Below are positions 13,376 to 14,033 of a stretch of 14,033 nucleotides of DNA, one piece after another. Both the position numbers and the translations under genes were made by a program. Below the pieces are notes generated by a model, which did no database searches, was not told where the DNA came from, and saw nothing but the letters and a program-made list of their open reading frames with translations. Source of the stretch: a candidate division CSSED10-310 bacterium (GTDB lineage: Bacteria; CSSED10-310; JAFGJC01); NCBI GenBank assembly GCA_016929305.1, contig JAFGJC010000474.1:1-14033 (forward strand), written 5' to 3'. The first letter of the stretch is position 1; each line of letters opens with the position of its first letter.

Positions 13376-14033
13376 TTACCTGTCTCTCTGGGGAACTTCT
13401 GATAGTGTATTTTTCTGAGTAAATATCGTCCGCAAGCAAAGAATGCGGTCATCCGGTTCAAGTTTCATTGTTTGTAAATTGTAAAAATATGTCCCTTTTC
13501 TCAATATGGCGACAGCATCTGGAATGTTATCTCTAACGGATTTGCCATAAAAGTCAGGATCGACAGAAACAACTTCCAAAAATGGATCCTCAGTTCTAGT
13601 ATGAAGTTTTGTAATGAATCCATATGTTTCCGGATGCATAACCGCATTTAAAAACAATCGCCCTAAAATGGTCGACGTCGAGATCACATAATCAGCACCC
13701 ACCGCCTTGAATTTTCCTTCCGTTTCCTTTTTATTTACCCTCACTACCGTCACGATTTTAGGATTAAGACTTCTTGCGGTGACAAGCACATACATATTTG
13801 TTGTGTCATCAGAAGTAGCGATTAATATCCGATCAGCTGAATTGATTTGAGCTTTTTGCAGCACATCATCACTGGTCGGATCCCCCTGAATATATCGAGC
13901 TTCATTGACAATCCCCGCAATAGACTCCTCAAGATTTGTATATGCTTTGGAATGAACAATCACAAATGCCTTTTTTTCCGCAACACATTCACTCACAACA
14001 CTCTCCAGCAGATCCACATCCGCAACGACAATC
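13376..14033 (-). CDS. TrkA-N/TrkA-C (RCK-type) regulatory protein, partial; possible K+ channel C-terminus
   Basis: C-terminal 218 residues of a protein whose start lies beyond the right edge; the frame is open to the window end, and an internal GTG at 14017 is not a credible start. A Rossmann-like RCK domain is visible: a strand IVVAD, then AFVIVHS, ARYIQGDPTSDDVLQKA, SADRILIATSDDTTNMYVL in adjoining parts, VTARSLNP, and GADYVISTSTILGRLF. A TrkA-C-like domain follows (EVVSVDPDFYGKSVRDN to LEPDDRILCLR). Such domains gate potassium channels or Trk/Ktr transporters, typically on nucleotide binding. The usual GxGxxG after the first strand aligns with DVDLLE here, and the acidic residue ending the second strand is His. 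Whether a channel pore precedes it cannot be seen. The gene ends 108 bases before the nuclease-family start. Confidence 0.88.
   Translation of the reverse strand, partial: IVVADVDLLESVVSECVAEKKAFVIVHSKAYTNLEESIAGIVNEARYIQGDPTSDDVLQKAQINSADRILIATSDDTTNMYVLVTARSLNPKIVTVVRVNKKETEGKFKAVGADYVISTSTILGRLFLNAVMHPETYGFITKLHTRTEDPFLEVVSVDPDFYGKSVRDNIPDAVAILRKGTYFYNLQTMKLEPDDRILCLRTIFTQKNTLSEVPQRDR

Overview
The window is almost entirely one leftward (minus-strand) type II secretion system (T2SS) operon of a diderm bacterium. Transcription runs from high to low coordinates: a partial TrkA-N/TrkA-C (RCK-type) regulatory protein at the right edge, a bifunctional-nuclease-family protein, then gspE-F-G-H-I-J-K-L-M-C-D, and finally the start of a lipoprotein with bacterial Ig-like (Big_1) repeats that runs off the left edge. 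No plus-strand gene, RNA gene, mobile element or CRISPR array was found, and the window is coding nearly throughout. The only gaps over 100 bases lie on either side of the nuclease-family gene.

Organism: a secretin, an outer-membrane-type lipoprotein signal on that secretin and a full pseudopilus set point to a Gram-negative cell envelope. Base composition is moderate and AT-leaning. The long actin-like GspL, the short PDZ-less GspC, the Thr/Pro-rich linkers and the E-to-M, C, D gene order differ from the gspC-D-E-F order of classical enteric and Pseudomonas operons. They suggest a deltaproteobacterial-type lineage or a candidate phylum. This placement is inference; no taxonomic marker is present.

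How the parts fit: GspE is the cytoplasmic ATPase. GspF, GspL, GspM and GspC form the inner-membrane platform. GspG is the major pseudopilin, and GspH, I, J and K are minor pseudopilins that form the tip. GspD is the outer-membrane secretin. Genes J/I, I/H, M/C, C/D and D/lipoprotein overlap, and K abuts J, so translation is probably coupled along the unit. Prepilin peptidase (GspO), GspN and a separate pilotin (GspS) are not in the window. GspD carries its own lipobox, which could replace a pilotin.

Points worth most attention: (i) the last gene overlaps gspD by four bases and encodes a Cys-Asp lipoprotein with Ig-like repeats, reminiscent of T2SS-exported surface lipoproteins such as PulA and SslE, so it is a candidate dedicated cargo; (ii) GspL has an unusual acidic, proline-rich periplasmic tail of about 155 residues with two similar short helix-like motifs; (iii) GspG lacks the usual aspartate-rich calcium loop; (iv) a near-consensus sigma-70 promoter flanked by two inverted repeats precedes the nuclease-family gene; (v) the visible Rossmann domain of the TrkA-type protein has lost its glycine motif. 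Four genes share a GGAGG ribosome site exactly five bases before the start, which was used to choose starts for gspD, gspE, gspG and the nuclease-family gene.
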